This document shows, piece by piece, positions 1 to 5,755 of a stretch of DNA of 6,152 bases. A model generated the notes under the pieces. It did not search any database. It was not told where the DNA came from and worked only from the letters and a program-made list of their open reading frames with translations. Each line of letters starts with the position of its first letter. Position 1 is the stretch's first letter. Origin of the DNA: Burkholderiales bacterium (lineage in GTDB: Bacteria > Pseudomonadota > Gammaproteobacteria > Burkholderiales > Burkholderiaceae_E); contig JAIYAG010000503.1 in NCBI GenBank assembly GCA_027489195.1, forward strand, positions 1 through 6,152, read 5' to 3'. The position numbers were made by a program, and so were the translations under genes.

Positions 1-186
1 AAGTGCTTCGGCCACCCGATAGGCGCCTCCGGGCTGCGGATGGTCTACGAGATGTACCTGCAGCTCTCCGGCCGTGCCGGCGAGCGCCAGCGCGCCGCGC
101 CCGTCTGGGGCATGACGCACAACCTGGGCGGCTTCCCGAGCCAGAACGTCTCGTCCGTGACGATCGTCGGGCAGTACGGCGCCTGA
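1..186 (+). CDS. Thiolase-family protein, C-terminal end only (5' truncated by the window edge)
   Basis: The frame opens at base 1 and reads 61 codons to a TGA at 184-186. The fragment contains the thiolase motif GHPIGASG (fragment residues 4-11), whose His is a catalytic residue of the thiolase fold, and then THNLGG near the end. Classical biosynthetic and degradative thiolases carry a second catalytic Cys in a CxGGG-type motif at this C-terminal position. Here the place is taken by HNLGG, as in SCP-x/lipid-transfer type thiolases and the related acetyl-CoA acetyltransferase branch. The enzyme would therefore be an acyl-CoA acyltransferase/ketothiolase working in cytosolic fatty-acid, sterol or short-chain acyl-CoA metabolism. 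The nucleophilic Cys and the substrate loop lie outside the window, so substrate and direction cannot be given. Family assignment is firm; the subgroup is inference. Confidence 0.88.
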   Translation, partial: KCFGHPIGASGLRMVYEMYLQLSGRAGERQRAAPVWGMTHNLGGFPSQNVSSVTIVGQYGA

Positions 187-196
187 AGCCGGGGAG

Positions 197-220
197 GGCG
201 GCGCCCCGCGTGGCGCCGCC
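197..220. terminator. GC-rich hairpin between convergent genes, possible bidirectional terminator
   Basis: A perfect 9-bp inverted repeat, GGCGGCGCC (197-205) and GGCGCCGCC (212-220), encloses a 6-nt loop. It starts 11 bp after the thiolase stop and lies about 50 bp from the 3' end of the opposing hydrolase gene. There is no T-tract on either side, so it is not a textbook intrinsic terminator. It may stall polymerase for both convergent transcripts or protect their 3' ends. Confidence 0.45.
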
Positions 221-270
221 GACCCGCCTGGGACGGGCCCCTCGCGTCCCCGGCGGCGCGACGCGCCGGC

Positions 271-1209
271 TCAGCGCCCCGCGTCCACCTCGGCGCAGAA
301 CCGCGCCATCAGCGCGGCGAAACGCTCCGGCGCATCGTCGAAGAGCGCATGCCCCGCCTCCTCGAACACCTCCACCCGCGTCGCCGGGCGCGCCGCGGCA
401 TGCAGGCGTGCCTGTTCGCGGTACTGCGGCGTGATCGCCAGGCGCAGCGGCCGTCGCAGACCGCGCGCCGCCGCACGAAGACGCTCGCGCGGCAGCCCCC
501 AGTCGAGCATCTCCAGGCTCGCGTCGAGCGGCACCCGCGCCATCGCCGCGACCAGCGCATCGATTCGCGCGGGGGGCTGCGGGCGTCGGAAGATCGCCCG
601 TGCGAAGTCGGCGAGCGCGGCCGTCCGGTTCTCGCTCAGTCGGCGCCGGAACGCCGCGACGCCCTCACCGCGTCCTGCGGGGCCCTCGCCGAGCGAGCTG
701 TCCACGAGGATCACCCCGGCGATCGCGCCGTCCCCGTGGGTCGGCAACCCGTGCAGCAGCTCGATCCCGGCGAGCGACCATGCGACGACGATCGCCGGCC
801 GGCCCAGTCCCGCCAGCACCTCGAACAGGTCGGCCGCGCGCCGATCCGCGCCATAGCCGCCGACCGGCGCCTCGGATTCGCCGTGGCCGCGAGGGTCCAG
901 GGCCACCACGGGGCGCGTGTCCTGGAGCCTCGCCATCTGCGGCCGCCAGAGCTCGGCAGGCATCGACCAGCCCGGCACGAAGAGCACCGGCGTGCCGGAC
1001 CGCTCGGCACCGGCCGACAGCAGCGACAGGCGCACGCCGTCGCTGGTGGTGTGCCGCCCGCGCAGGGGCGAGGCAGCCTGCGCGCCCGCATCGGGCGATG
1101 CCGATGCGGGCGGGACCGGCTGCGCGAGCGCGACCGGGCCCCCCGACAGTGCCCCGGCCGCGGTCGCGATCGCGGCCGCACCGACCAGCCGGCGGCGGCC
1201 GGGCGTCAC
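271..1209 (-). CDS. Exported alpha/beta-hydrolase fold protein
   Basis: A 312-residue protein starting at GTG 1209. This start is chosen because it overlaps the stop of the upstream gene as GTGA and yields a clean signal peptide: GRRRL near residues 4-8, a hydrophobic Ala/Gly stretch to about residue 28, and a probable cleavage after ALA (residue 29). The twin-arginine look suggests Tat or Sec export to the periplasm. Alpha/beta-hydrolase landmarks follow in order: VLFVPGW (75-81, oxyanion strand-loop), ALDPRGHGES (103-112), a nucleophile elbow AWSLAG with Ser145, and the C-terminal EAGH with His287. The elbow has Ala in place of both usual Gly residues. No clear Asp follows strand 7 (LAITPQYRE, 257-265); Asp170 after strand 6 (VILVDSS) may be the acid. 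Esterase, lactonase or peptidase activity is possible, but the substrate is unknown. A 15-residue Pro/Ala-rich linker follows the signal. Confidence 0.87.
   Translation of the reverse strand: MTPGRRRLVGAAAIATAAGALSGGPVALAQPVPPASASPDAGAQAASPLRGRHTTSDGVRLSLLSAGAERSGTPVLFVPGWSMPAELWRPQMARLQDTRPVVALDPRGHGESEAPVGGYGADRRAADLFEVLAGLGRPAIVVAWSLAGIELLHGLPTHGDGAIAGVILVDSSLGEGPAGRGEGVAAFRRRLSENRTAALADFARAIFRRPQPPARIDALVAAMARVPLDASLEMLDWGLPRERLRAAARGLRRPLRLAITPQYREQARLHAAARPATRVEVFEEAGHALFDDAPERFAALMARFCAEVDAGR
1206..1209 (-). promoter_or_regulatory. GTGA stop/start overlap, probable translational coupling
   Basis: On the minus strand the TGA of the unrecognised exported protein (1208-1206) and the GTG of the alpha/beta hydrolase (1209-1207) share bases as GTGA. 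No strong Shine-Dalgarno precedes the GTG, so re-initiation by the terminating ribosome is the likely mode of starting the hydrolase. This fixes the choice of start for the hydrolase and supports a two-gene operon. Confidence 0.75.
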
Positions 1210-2351
1210 CGCTCGCGCCGCGCCACCAGCATCGCCGAGCGTCCGTCCCGACCGTGATAGCCGAACGGGAAGTCGAGTCCGGGCACCGGGCCCGAGCTGC
1301 GGTAGGCCGCCTCGAGGTCGGGCTGCGCCGCATAGCGCATCGCCTTGAGCGGAGGCGTGTAGACCCCGTACAGCTTCACCGCCCAGCCGCCGTCGTGCAG
1401 GCGCCGATACGGGATGCCGGTGTCGTCCTGCACCACCACGTCGGCGGTGGCCATCAGCGTCTCGCGGGTCGCGCTGAACTGGCGGTCGTGCAGCAGGTAG
1501 GACGCCGACTTCAGGAACACCGTCGCGGGACGGGCCGCAGCCACGAGGTCCAGGAACTGCGGGTACCAGCGCAGCTCGCGATCGGTGGCGTCCAGCGAGA
1601 AGTAGTCGAGCGTGCGCGGTGCGGCGCCCGGTGCGCCGAACTCGATCCGGACGCCCCGCAGCGGTATCCGCGGGCGGCCGACGCCGGCGCGCAGTTCCGA
1701 CACCGCATGCTCGCGCGAGAGGGCGGGGAACGGATCGAGCGGCTCGATCGAGGCGATCCGCTGCCCGCTCAGCGCCATCATCACCGCCATCACCGGCACG
1801 GAGCCCTTCACGTACGGCGAAGTCAGCTGCCGCGTCATGTAGTCGGTGATGAAGTAGTTGCGCTCGAAGATGTCGGACAGCGCGAACCGCAGGTCCGCGA
1901 GCAGCCGTCCGAACTGCACGGCATCGAGCCGTTCGAGCTCGGGCAGCCGCCCGGGACGCTCGAGGCTGAAGAACAGCAAGCGCGGATGCGAGGGGAACAT
2001 CGCGTCGGCGTTCAGGAAGTCCGGTCCCGAGAACGGGTAGACGACCGTGCGGCGTGGCGCGTCCGCGATCCGCAGCTCGGCGTCGCGCCAGCGCTTCATC
2101 GCGTCCAGGCGCAGCGTCACCTCGGCCCAGCGGGCCTGGACCCACTCCCGGTGCGCGCGCCATTCGGCGGTCGCGACCAGGCGGTCGACGACCGGATGCC
2201 CGCGGGCCGGGGCGATCCCGGCGATGACGCGGGCGACCAGGTCGGGATCGAGGGGAAGCGGGGCGGAGGCGGCGTCGGGGAGGGTGCTCGCGAAGGCGCG
2301 GGGCGCGAGACATCCGCCTGCGAGGAGGGCGGAGAAGCGTCGACGATGCAT
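1206..2351 (-). CDS. Exported protein of unrecognised family (YPFSGPDFL-containing)
   Basis: A 381-residue protein. ATG 2351 is preferred because it begins directly with a twin-arginine-like signal, MHRRRFSALLAGG, with probable cleavage after AFA (residue 21). An in-frame ATG at 2402 would add 17 residues before the RRR; neither start has a convincing ribosome binding site. The mature part is well-formed and globular, with dense aromatic motifs: VVYPFSGPDFL (103-113), RLLFFSLE (124-131), YFITDYMTRQL (166-176), LDYFSLD (248-254), FLKSASYLLHD (279-289), VVQDDTGIPYRRL (306-318) and LYGVYTPPLKAM (327-338). I do not recognise an enzyme family or a catalytic set, and no membrane helix follows the signal. 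It overlaps the alpha/beta-hydrolase gene by 4 bp, so the two products are probably made together in the same compartment. Cys14 is unlikely to be a lipobox Cys, because two Arg fall within the required uncharged stretch. Confidence 0.85.
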   Translation of the reverse strand: MHRRRFSALLAGGCLAPRAFASTLPDAASAPLPLDPDLVARVIAGIAPARGHPVVDRLVATAEWRAHREWVQARWAEVTLRLDAMKRWRDAELRIADAPRRTVVYPFSGPDFLNADAMFPSHPRLLFFSLERPGRLPELERLDAVQFGRLLADLRFALSDIFERNYFITDYMTRQLTSPYVKGSVPVMAVMMALSGQRIASIEPLDPFPALSREHAVSELRAGVGRPRIPLRGVRIEFGAPGAAPRTLDYFSLDATDRELRWYPQFLDLVAAARPATVFLKSASYLLHDRQFSATRETLMATADVVVQDDTGIPYRRLHDGGWAVKLYGVYTPPLKAMRYAAQPDLEAAYRSSGPVPGLDFPFGYHGRDGRSAMLVARRER

Positions 2352-2427
2352 CGTCGGGCGGGCCGCGGCGGGAGCGCGGCCATCGGTTCGGGCGGGGCCC
2401 ATTGTGCCCGCCGCCGAGCTGGCCGTA

Positions 2428-2443
2428 CGTGCGCTAAGGCACG
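2428..2443. repeat. Short inverted repeat in the divergent intergenic region
   Basis: CGTGC (2428-2432) and GCACG (2439-2443) flank a 6-nt spacer, upstream of the minus-strand operon. It could be an operator half-site pair or a weak hairpin. At five base pairs in GC-rich DNA it may be chance. Confidence 0.2.
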
Positions 2444-2491
2444 CGCGCAACGTCGGCCACCCTTCGTAACCTGCCCGCAGCGATCGCGACA

Positions 2492-2510
2492 CGCCGGCCG
2501 GCGGCCGGCG
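2492..2510. repeat. GC-rich hairpin between divergent genes
   Basis: A perfect 8-bp inverted repeat, CGCCGGCC (2492-2499) and GGCCGGCG (2503-2510), with a 3-nt loop lies in the 240-bp space between the divergent minus-strand operon and the bcsE-like gene. It has no T-tract and is not at the end of any gene, so a regulatory or chance origin is more likely than a terminator. Confidence 0.4.
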
Positions 2511-2552
2511 CGCGACGACCTTGAGCGCCGCCCGGCGGCCGACCGGTGGCGA

Positions 2553-2582
2553 TTGCCTTGGCGGCGTACCGCTTGGCATAGT
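2553..2582 (+). promoter_or_regulatory. Possible extended -10 sigma-70 promoter for bcsE
   Basis: TTGCCT (2553-2558) and CATAGT (2577-2582) resemble -35 and -10 hexamers with an 18-bp spacer, and a TG one base before the -10 (2574-2575) gives an extended -10 element. Transcription would begin at about 2589, only a few bases before the ATG at 2592, which would make the transcript nearly leaderless. In agreement, no Shine-Dalgarno is visible before that ATG. This rests on hexamer resemblance alone. Confidence 0.35.
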
Positions 2583-2591
2583 CGGTGCGTC

Positions 2592-4166
2592 ATGCCCGCC
2601 CACGAATCACCCCCCGCCGTCGCGCGTGTCAGCCTCGGTCTGCCGGGCCTCGACGCCTCGATCGCCGTGCTCGCCCCCGGCCAGGTCTACGGCCTGGTCG
2701 CGGATGCGCAGACGCTGCGCGTACCGCTGCTCGCTCAGCTGCTGCTGGCGACGCTCGCCGGCGGCACCCGCTGCACCGTGATCCTTCCCGGTGATCCGGC
2801 GGCCTTCGTCTCGAAGGCGCGCCTCGCCGGCTTCGACCTCGGCTGGTACGAGCGCAACGGCGACCTCCAACTCATCCGCCAGCGCGGCGATCCGCTGCTG
2901 CCGCTGTTCCGCGGCGGGCCGGATCCGGTGCTCGAGATGATCGACCGGAGCGTCGACGAGACACGCGGGCTGCTGGTGATCGAACAGGCGGAGCCGCTGC
3001 TGCTGCTGTCGGACGCCGAGGCATCGTGGGCCGTCGCCGACGGACTTCGCGCCTGGGCGGCACGGCGTGGCACGGTCGTGGTCACGACCTTCACCCCGGC
3101 CACCCGACCGCAGCGCGAGTTCCTGTCGCTGCGCGCCGTCACCGAGGACTTCGGCGGCTTCGCGGCCCTTCGCGAGCACGAGGGTGGGGCGCTGCTCGAT
3201 CTGCGCCACTGGTTCGCCGATGGGGGCAGCGTGATGCGCGGCAGCCTGTCGCTGCGGCTGCAGGGCACGGGCGGACTGACGGTCGCGCCCGCGCCAGCCG
3301 TGCCCTCGCGCGGCGGCGACACCGGCCTCGCCCAGGTCGTGGCGATCGAGCGTGCGCTCGAGGATCCGCTGGGTGCCGTCCGGGACGCCGGCTGGGTCGT
3401 GGTCTCGAACCACGCCGAAGCGATCGAAGCGGCGCGCCGCCTGTCGTCCGGCACGGTCGTCCTCGCCTTCGATCGCGGAACGCCGTTTCGCGCGCTCTGC
3501 CACGCGGTCGCGTCGGTCCGTCGTGCCGCAGCGCCCTGGGTCGCGATCGTCGTCCGCGAGCGAGGCCTGCGGCTGCGCCTGGCGCAGCAGATCGCCCTCA
3601 CGCGCCTCGGCACCTCGACCGTCCTGCCCGATGGACAGGACGACATCGCGCTGGCGCTGGCGATGCGCGCGCTGTCCGGCACCGCCTTCATGCGCACGCT
3701 GCCCGAGGACATCGAGGCGACGATCGCCGCCGCCGGCACCGCGCTCGCGCCACAGCTGATGGTGACGCGAGCCTTTCGGGACATGGTCTCGGAGGTGCTG
3801 TCCTCGTCCGAAGGCATCGACCTGCCGCACACCTTGCTGCACGTCGCCTGCGATCCCGCCAAGGCCCAGCAGCTCGGCACGCTCGCCCTGCAGCGCAAGA
3901 TCCGCGACGCCGCGATGAGCGTGGATCCGAGCGGGCTGTGGCTCTTCCTCTTCGGCTGCCCGGTGAGCCGTGCGAACAGCGTCGCCGTGCGCGTCTTCGG
4001 TCGCAACCATCCGGAGATCGCATCGGGGATCTCCACCGAAGGCACCGCCGGTGACATCGCCCGCCGCCTCGAGCGCCTGGCAGGGGCGTTCGGCGTGCGC
4101 GACGCCGATCCCCTGCGAGCCGTCGCCACCCGCGCGGGTCCCCCGGTGATCGCCCGCCGCGGCTGA
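2592..4166 (+). CDS. bcsE: BcsE-type cellulose biosynthesis regulator (GIL-domain protein)
   Basis: A 524-residue protein, almost the length of E. coli BcsE (about 523). Segments match my recollection of the E. coli protein in order: an N-terminal P-loop-like fold without a Walker A motif (RVSLGLPGLDASIAVLAPGQ, 12-31; LLVIEQAE, 127-134), LLDLRHWF (201-208), the REC-like region (AIVVRER, 318-324; TVLP, 343-346), RTLPEDIEATI (368-378), and the C-terminal degenerate GGDEF-like region with GLWLFLFGCP (448-457). In enterobacteria BcsE binds c-di-GMP at the cytoplasmic face of the cellulose synthase complex and raises cellulose output. The c-di-GMP motifs differ here: the RxxD site reads RLAQ (329-332) and the RxGD site reads KIRD (436-439). 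No other bcs gene is in the window; the neighbours are metabolic. The family call is good; retention of c-di-GMP binding is doubtful. Confidence 0.82.
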   Translation: MPAHESPPAVARVSLGLPGLDASIAVLAPGQVYGLVADAQTLRVPLLAQLLLATLAGGTRCTVILPGDPAAFVSKARLAGFDLGWYERNGDLQLIRQRGDPLLPLFRGGPDPVLEMIDRSVDETRGLLVIEQAEPLLLLSDAEASWAVADGLRAWAARRGTVVVTTFTPATRPQREFLSLRAVTEDFGGFAALREHEGGALLDLRHWFADGGSVMRGSLSLRLQGTGGLTVAPAPAVPSRGGDTGLAQVVAIERALEDPLGAVRDAGWVVVSNHAEAIEAARRLSSGTVVLAFDRGTPFRALCHAVASVRRAAAPWVAIVVRERGLRLRLAQQIALTRLGTSTVLPDGQDDIALALAMRALSGTAFMRTLPEDIEATIAAAGTALAPQLMVTRAFRDMVSEVLSSSEGIDLPHTLLHVACDPAKAQQLGTLALQRKIRDAAMSVDPSGLWLFLFGCPVSRANSVAVRVFGRNHPEIASGISTEGTAGDIARRLERLAGAFGVRDADPLRAVATRAGPPVIARRG

Positions 4167-4175
4167 GGCCGCGGC
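4156..4175 (+). terminator. Hairpin spanning the bcsE stop codon
   Basis: GCCGCGGC (4156-4163) is repeated at 4168-4175 after TGAG. Because each unit is itself a palindrome, the two form a perfect 8-bp stem with a 4-nt loop that contains the TGA stop of bcsE. A second, weaker 5-bp stem (GGCGC 4182-4186 with GCGCC 4190-4194) follows. There is no T-tract, so it may be a weak or Rho-assisted terminator or only a 3'-end stabiliser. Confidence 0.35.
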
Positions 4176-4283
4176 CGCACCGGCGCCCCGCGCCCCGGAC
4201 GGCCTCGCGCCGCTCCGGCCGCCTCGACACCCCGCCACGCGGTTATCCTCCGCCTGCGCACCGGCCGTCGCCGGCGCACGAGC

Positions 4284-4288
4284 GGGAG
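4284..4288 (+). promoter_or_regulatory. Ribosome binding site of the carboxylesterase gene
   Basis: GGGAG lies 8 bases before the ATG at 4297, the best-placed Shine-Dalgarno in the window. It settles that start. Confidence 0.65.
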
Positions 4289-4296
4289 ACTGTCGG

Positions 4297-4959
4297 ATGG
4301 ATGCGCCGATCGAGATCGAAACCGGGCCGGAACCGTCCGCCTGCGTGCTCGTGCTGCACGGGCTGGGCGCCGACGGCACCGACTTCGTCCCGGTATGCCA
4401 GGCGCTCGACCTCAGTGCGGTCGGCCCGGTCCGCTTCGTCCTGCCGCATGCCCCGTTGCGCCCGGTGACCGTCAACGGCGGCCACGTGATGCGGGCCTGG
4501 TACGACATCGTGGGCATGGGGCCCGCCTGGCGCGAGGACGAGGCTGGGCTGCGCGACTCGCAGGCCCGGATCGAGGCGCTGATCGCCCGCGAGCGCGACC
4601 GCGGCATTGCGTCCGAGCGGATCGTGATCGTCGGCTTCTCGCAGGGCTGCGCGATGGCGCTGATGACCGGCGTGCGCCATGGCGAGCGCCTGGCCGGCAT
4701 CGCCGGCCTCTCCGGCTACCTGCCGCTGGCCGATGCCACCGCTGCCGAGCGCGCCGACGCCAACCGCGACACGCCGATCTTCCTCGCCCATGGCGTCGAC
4801 GATCCGGTGGTCAGCCTGGCCCGCGGCCGTGCCTCGCGAGACCGCCTGCAGGCCCTCGGCTGCGTGCTCGACTGGCACGAGTATCCGATCGAGCACACCG
4901 TTTCGCTGGACGAGGTCCGCGACCTGGAGCACTGGCTGCTGGCGCGCCTCGCCCTCTGA
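4297..4959 (+). CDS. Serine carboxylesterase/phospholipase family (PF02230, acyl-protein thioesterase-like)
   Basis: A 220-residue cytosolic serine hydrolase, the usual length for this family, with no signal peptide. It begins with the family's VLVLHGLGADGTDF (17-30), which forms the oxyanion-hole loop. PHAP (50-53) and AWYDI (67-71) follow, then the nucleophile elbow GFSQG with Ser115, the acid in HGVDDPVV (Asp169 most likely, Asp168 possible) and the catalytic His200 in IEHTVSLDE. These positions sit one residue beyond the Ser114/Asp168/His199 triad I recall for the Pseudomonas fluorescens carboxylesterase. Members hydrolyse short-chain esters or thioesters; a physiological substrate cannot be read from the sequence. 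It lies 130 bp after bcsE in the same direction, with its own ribosome binding site; a functional link to bcsE is not evident. Confidence 0.93.
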   Translation: MDAPIEIETGPEPSACVLVLHGLGADGTDFVPVCQALDLSAVGPVRFVLPHAPLRPVTVNGGHVMRAWYDIVGMGPAWREDEAGLRDSQARIEALIARERDRGIASERIVIVGFSQGCAMALMTGVRHGERLAGIAGLSGYLPLADATAAERADANRDTPIFLAHGVDDPVVSLARGRASRDRLQALGCVLDWHEYPIEHTVSLDEVRDLEHWLLARLAL

Positions 4960-5078
4960 GGCTCGACCGGGAGAGCAGGGCGGTCGCGAGGAGTTCCCCG
5001 GGTCCGGCACCGCTGATCGAGCGACTGCCAGGGCAGGGCGCGTGGGACGCTGCAGCGAGCCACGTCCTGGCCACACCG

Positions 5079-5276
5079 ATGCACCTCTCGATCCTGCCCG
5101 ACCCTTCGAACGTCCTCTTCGTGCTCGTCGATGCCGAGTCGGTCGTGGTCGAGCTGGTCCCGCCGGCCCGCTTCCTCGACATGCTGCTCGCGCTCTCCGC
5201 CGCGATGCGCTTCGGTCCGGCGTGCTCGATGTGCCCCGATCCGGCAGAGCTGCTGCCCTGGGCAGGGAACGTCTGA
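5079..5276 (+). CDS. Small hypothetical protein with a CxxC motif
   Basis: A 65-residue frame from ATG 5079 to TGA 5274-5276. Nearly every third codon position is G or C from the ATG onward, whereas the same frame upstream of the ATG is mixed. This supports real coding and this start, although no Shine-Dalgarno is visible. The protein has two hydrophobic segments, NVLFVLVDAESVVVELV (11-27), which reads like a beta hairpin, and ARFLDMLLALSAAM (30-43), which reads like a helix. A CSMC motif (Cys49, Cys52) follows in a Pro-rich tail. One CxxC could bind metal as a dimer or be redox active, but this is speculative. I do not recognise the family. It lies 119 bp after the carboxylesterase and 99 bp before the small helix-turn-helix-like gene, all on one strand. 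Confidence 0.6.
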   Translation: MHLSILPDPSNVLFVLVDAESVVVELVPPARFLDMLLALSAAMRFGPACSMCPDPAELLPWAGNV

Positions 5277-5316
5277 ACCGTTTCCGTGCATCGGACGCAC
5301 CGTCATGACAACCGAT

Positions 5317-5327
5317 CGAACCGTTCG
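5317..5327. repeat. Short palindrome upstream of the small HTH-like gene
   Basis: CGAAC-C-GTTCG is an 11-bp palindrome with a single central base, about 50 bp before the likely start at 5376; a related GAACCGTT also occurs at 5275-5282. It might be an operator for the downstream protein, but it is short. Confidence 0.2.
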
Positions 5328-5375
5328 TGCGTTGAACAGACATCCGAACCACCTGGGGCGCCCGCGCCCGGCACG

Positions 5376-5627
5376 ATGTCCTACGGCCCATTCGATTATC
5401 CCGGTCGTCGCCCCGACGGCCCCTGGCACGAAGACGAGACGCTGGTCCTGCTGCGCGCCTGGCGCTGCGGCGACTCGCTCGACGAACTGAGCGAACGGCA
5501 CCACCGCCCGGTCGAAGCCATCCTGTCCCACCTGCGTGATCGCGGTGCCCTCGAGACGCCGCGCCCGGCGCGCCGCGCCGGCTTCGGCCTGGGCGCGCTC
5601 GGCATGCCGCTCATGTCCCGGGGCTGA
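5376..5627 (+). CDS. Small helix-turn-helix/Myb-like (SANT-like) domain protein
   Basis: An 83-residue protein from ATG 5376; an in-frame GTG at 5286 would add 30 low-complexity residues and is less likely. The centre has the spacing of a three-helix DNA-binding domain: GPWHEDETLVLLRAW (15-29, helix 1, with the Trp and acidic residues typical of Myb/SANT-like domains), GDSLDELSERH (32-42, helix 2), and RPVEAILSHLRDRGAL (44-59, a recognition-like helix). This is the pattern often found in small bacterial proteins or as a C-terminal module, of the form 'W..eE...L...G.s..eLa...R...aI...L...G'. The tail (60-83) is Arg/Gly-rich and probably disordered. A DNA-binding role is inferred from the pattern, not from a named family. 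It is the last gene before the strong terminator and the dif-like site. Confidence 0.72.
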   Translation: MSYGPFDYPGRRPDGPWHEDETLVLLRAWRCGDSLDELSERHHRPVEAILSHLRDRGALETPRPARRAGFGLGALGMPLMSRG

Positions 5628-5648
5628 GCTCCGCGGAACGAGCCGCTC

Positions 5649-5695
5649 GGTGCAGGGAAGCAGGCCAGCGCGCTGCTTCGGACCCGCCGAGCACC
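5649..5695 (+). other. Structured 3' region with a nested inverted repeat
   Basis: GAAGCAG (5657-5663) pairs perfectly with CTGCTTC (5673-5679) over a 9-nt loop. Outside it, GGTGC (5649-5653) can pair with GCACC (5691-5695), and CAGGG (5653-5657) with CCCTG (5694-5698) is a competing pairing. Together with the intrinsic terminator at 5714 this gives a compact folded 3' UTR of the upstream operon, or the body of a small RNA. No promoter specific to such an RNA is visible. Confidence 0.3.
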
Positions 5696-5713
5696 CTGGA
5701 AGAAACGACGACC

Positions 5714-5746
5714 GAAACGACCGCCTCACAGCGGTCGTTTCTTTCT
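5714..5746 (+). terminator. Strong Rho-independent terminator
   Basis: GAAACGACCGC (5714-5724) pairs perfectly with GCGGTCGTTTC (5731-5741) over the 6-nt loop CTCACA, and the stem runs into TTTCT (5742-5746). This is an 11-bp stem with a U-tract and is the only textbook intrinsic terminator in the window. It ends the + strand series whose last gene stops at 5627. The octamer GAAACGAC also occurs 12 bp earlier (5702-5709) as a direct repeat of the stem's left arm. Confidence 0.9.
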
Positions 5747-5755
5747 GCCCGTTTG

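Noticed and set aside
255..267. GGCGCG-A-CGCGCC palindrome before the hydrolase stop
   Set aside because: The single-base centre makes a poor hairpin, and such palindromes are expected by chance at this G+C.
1210..2313. Long minus-strand open frame upstream of the hydrolase that would make it a 680-residue fusion
   Set aside because: The extra N-terminal part is an out-of-frame shadow of the exported-protein gene; the hydrolase signal peptide begins at GTG 1209.
2308..2315. Lipobox-like LAGGC in the signal of the exported protein
   Set aside because: Arg residues fall within the six positions before the hydrophobic box, and a better AFA cleavage site follows; the twin-arginine-like reading fits better.
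600..2591. Very long + strand open frame running into bcsE
   Set aside because: The region before 2592 is Arg/Ala/Pro-rich low-complexity translation opposite two well-supported minus-strand genes; the recognisable protein begins at 2592.
2607..4700. Long minus-strand open frame opposite bcsE and the carboxylesterase
   Set aside because: Antisense shadow caused by high G/C at third positions; the translation shows no domain, and the plus-strand proteins are recognisable.
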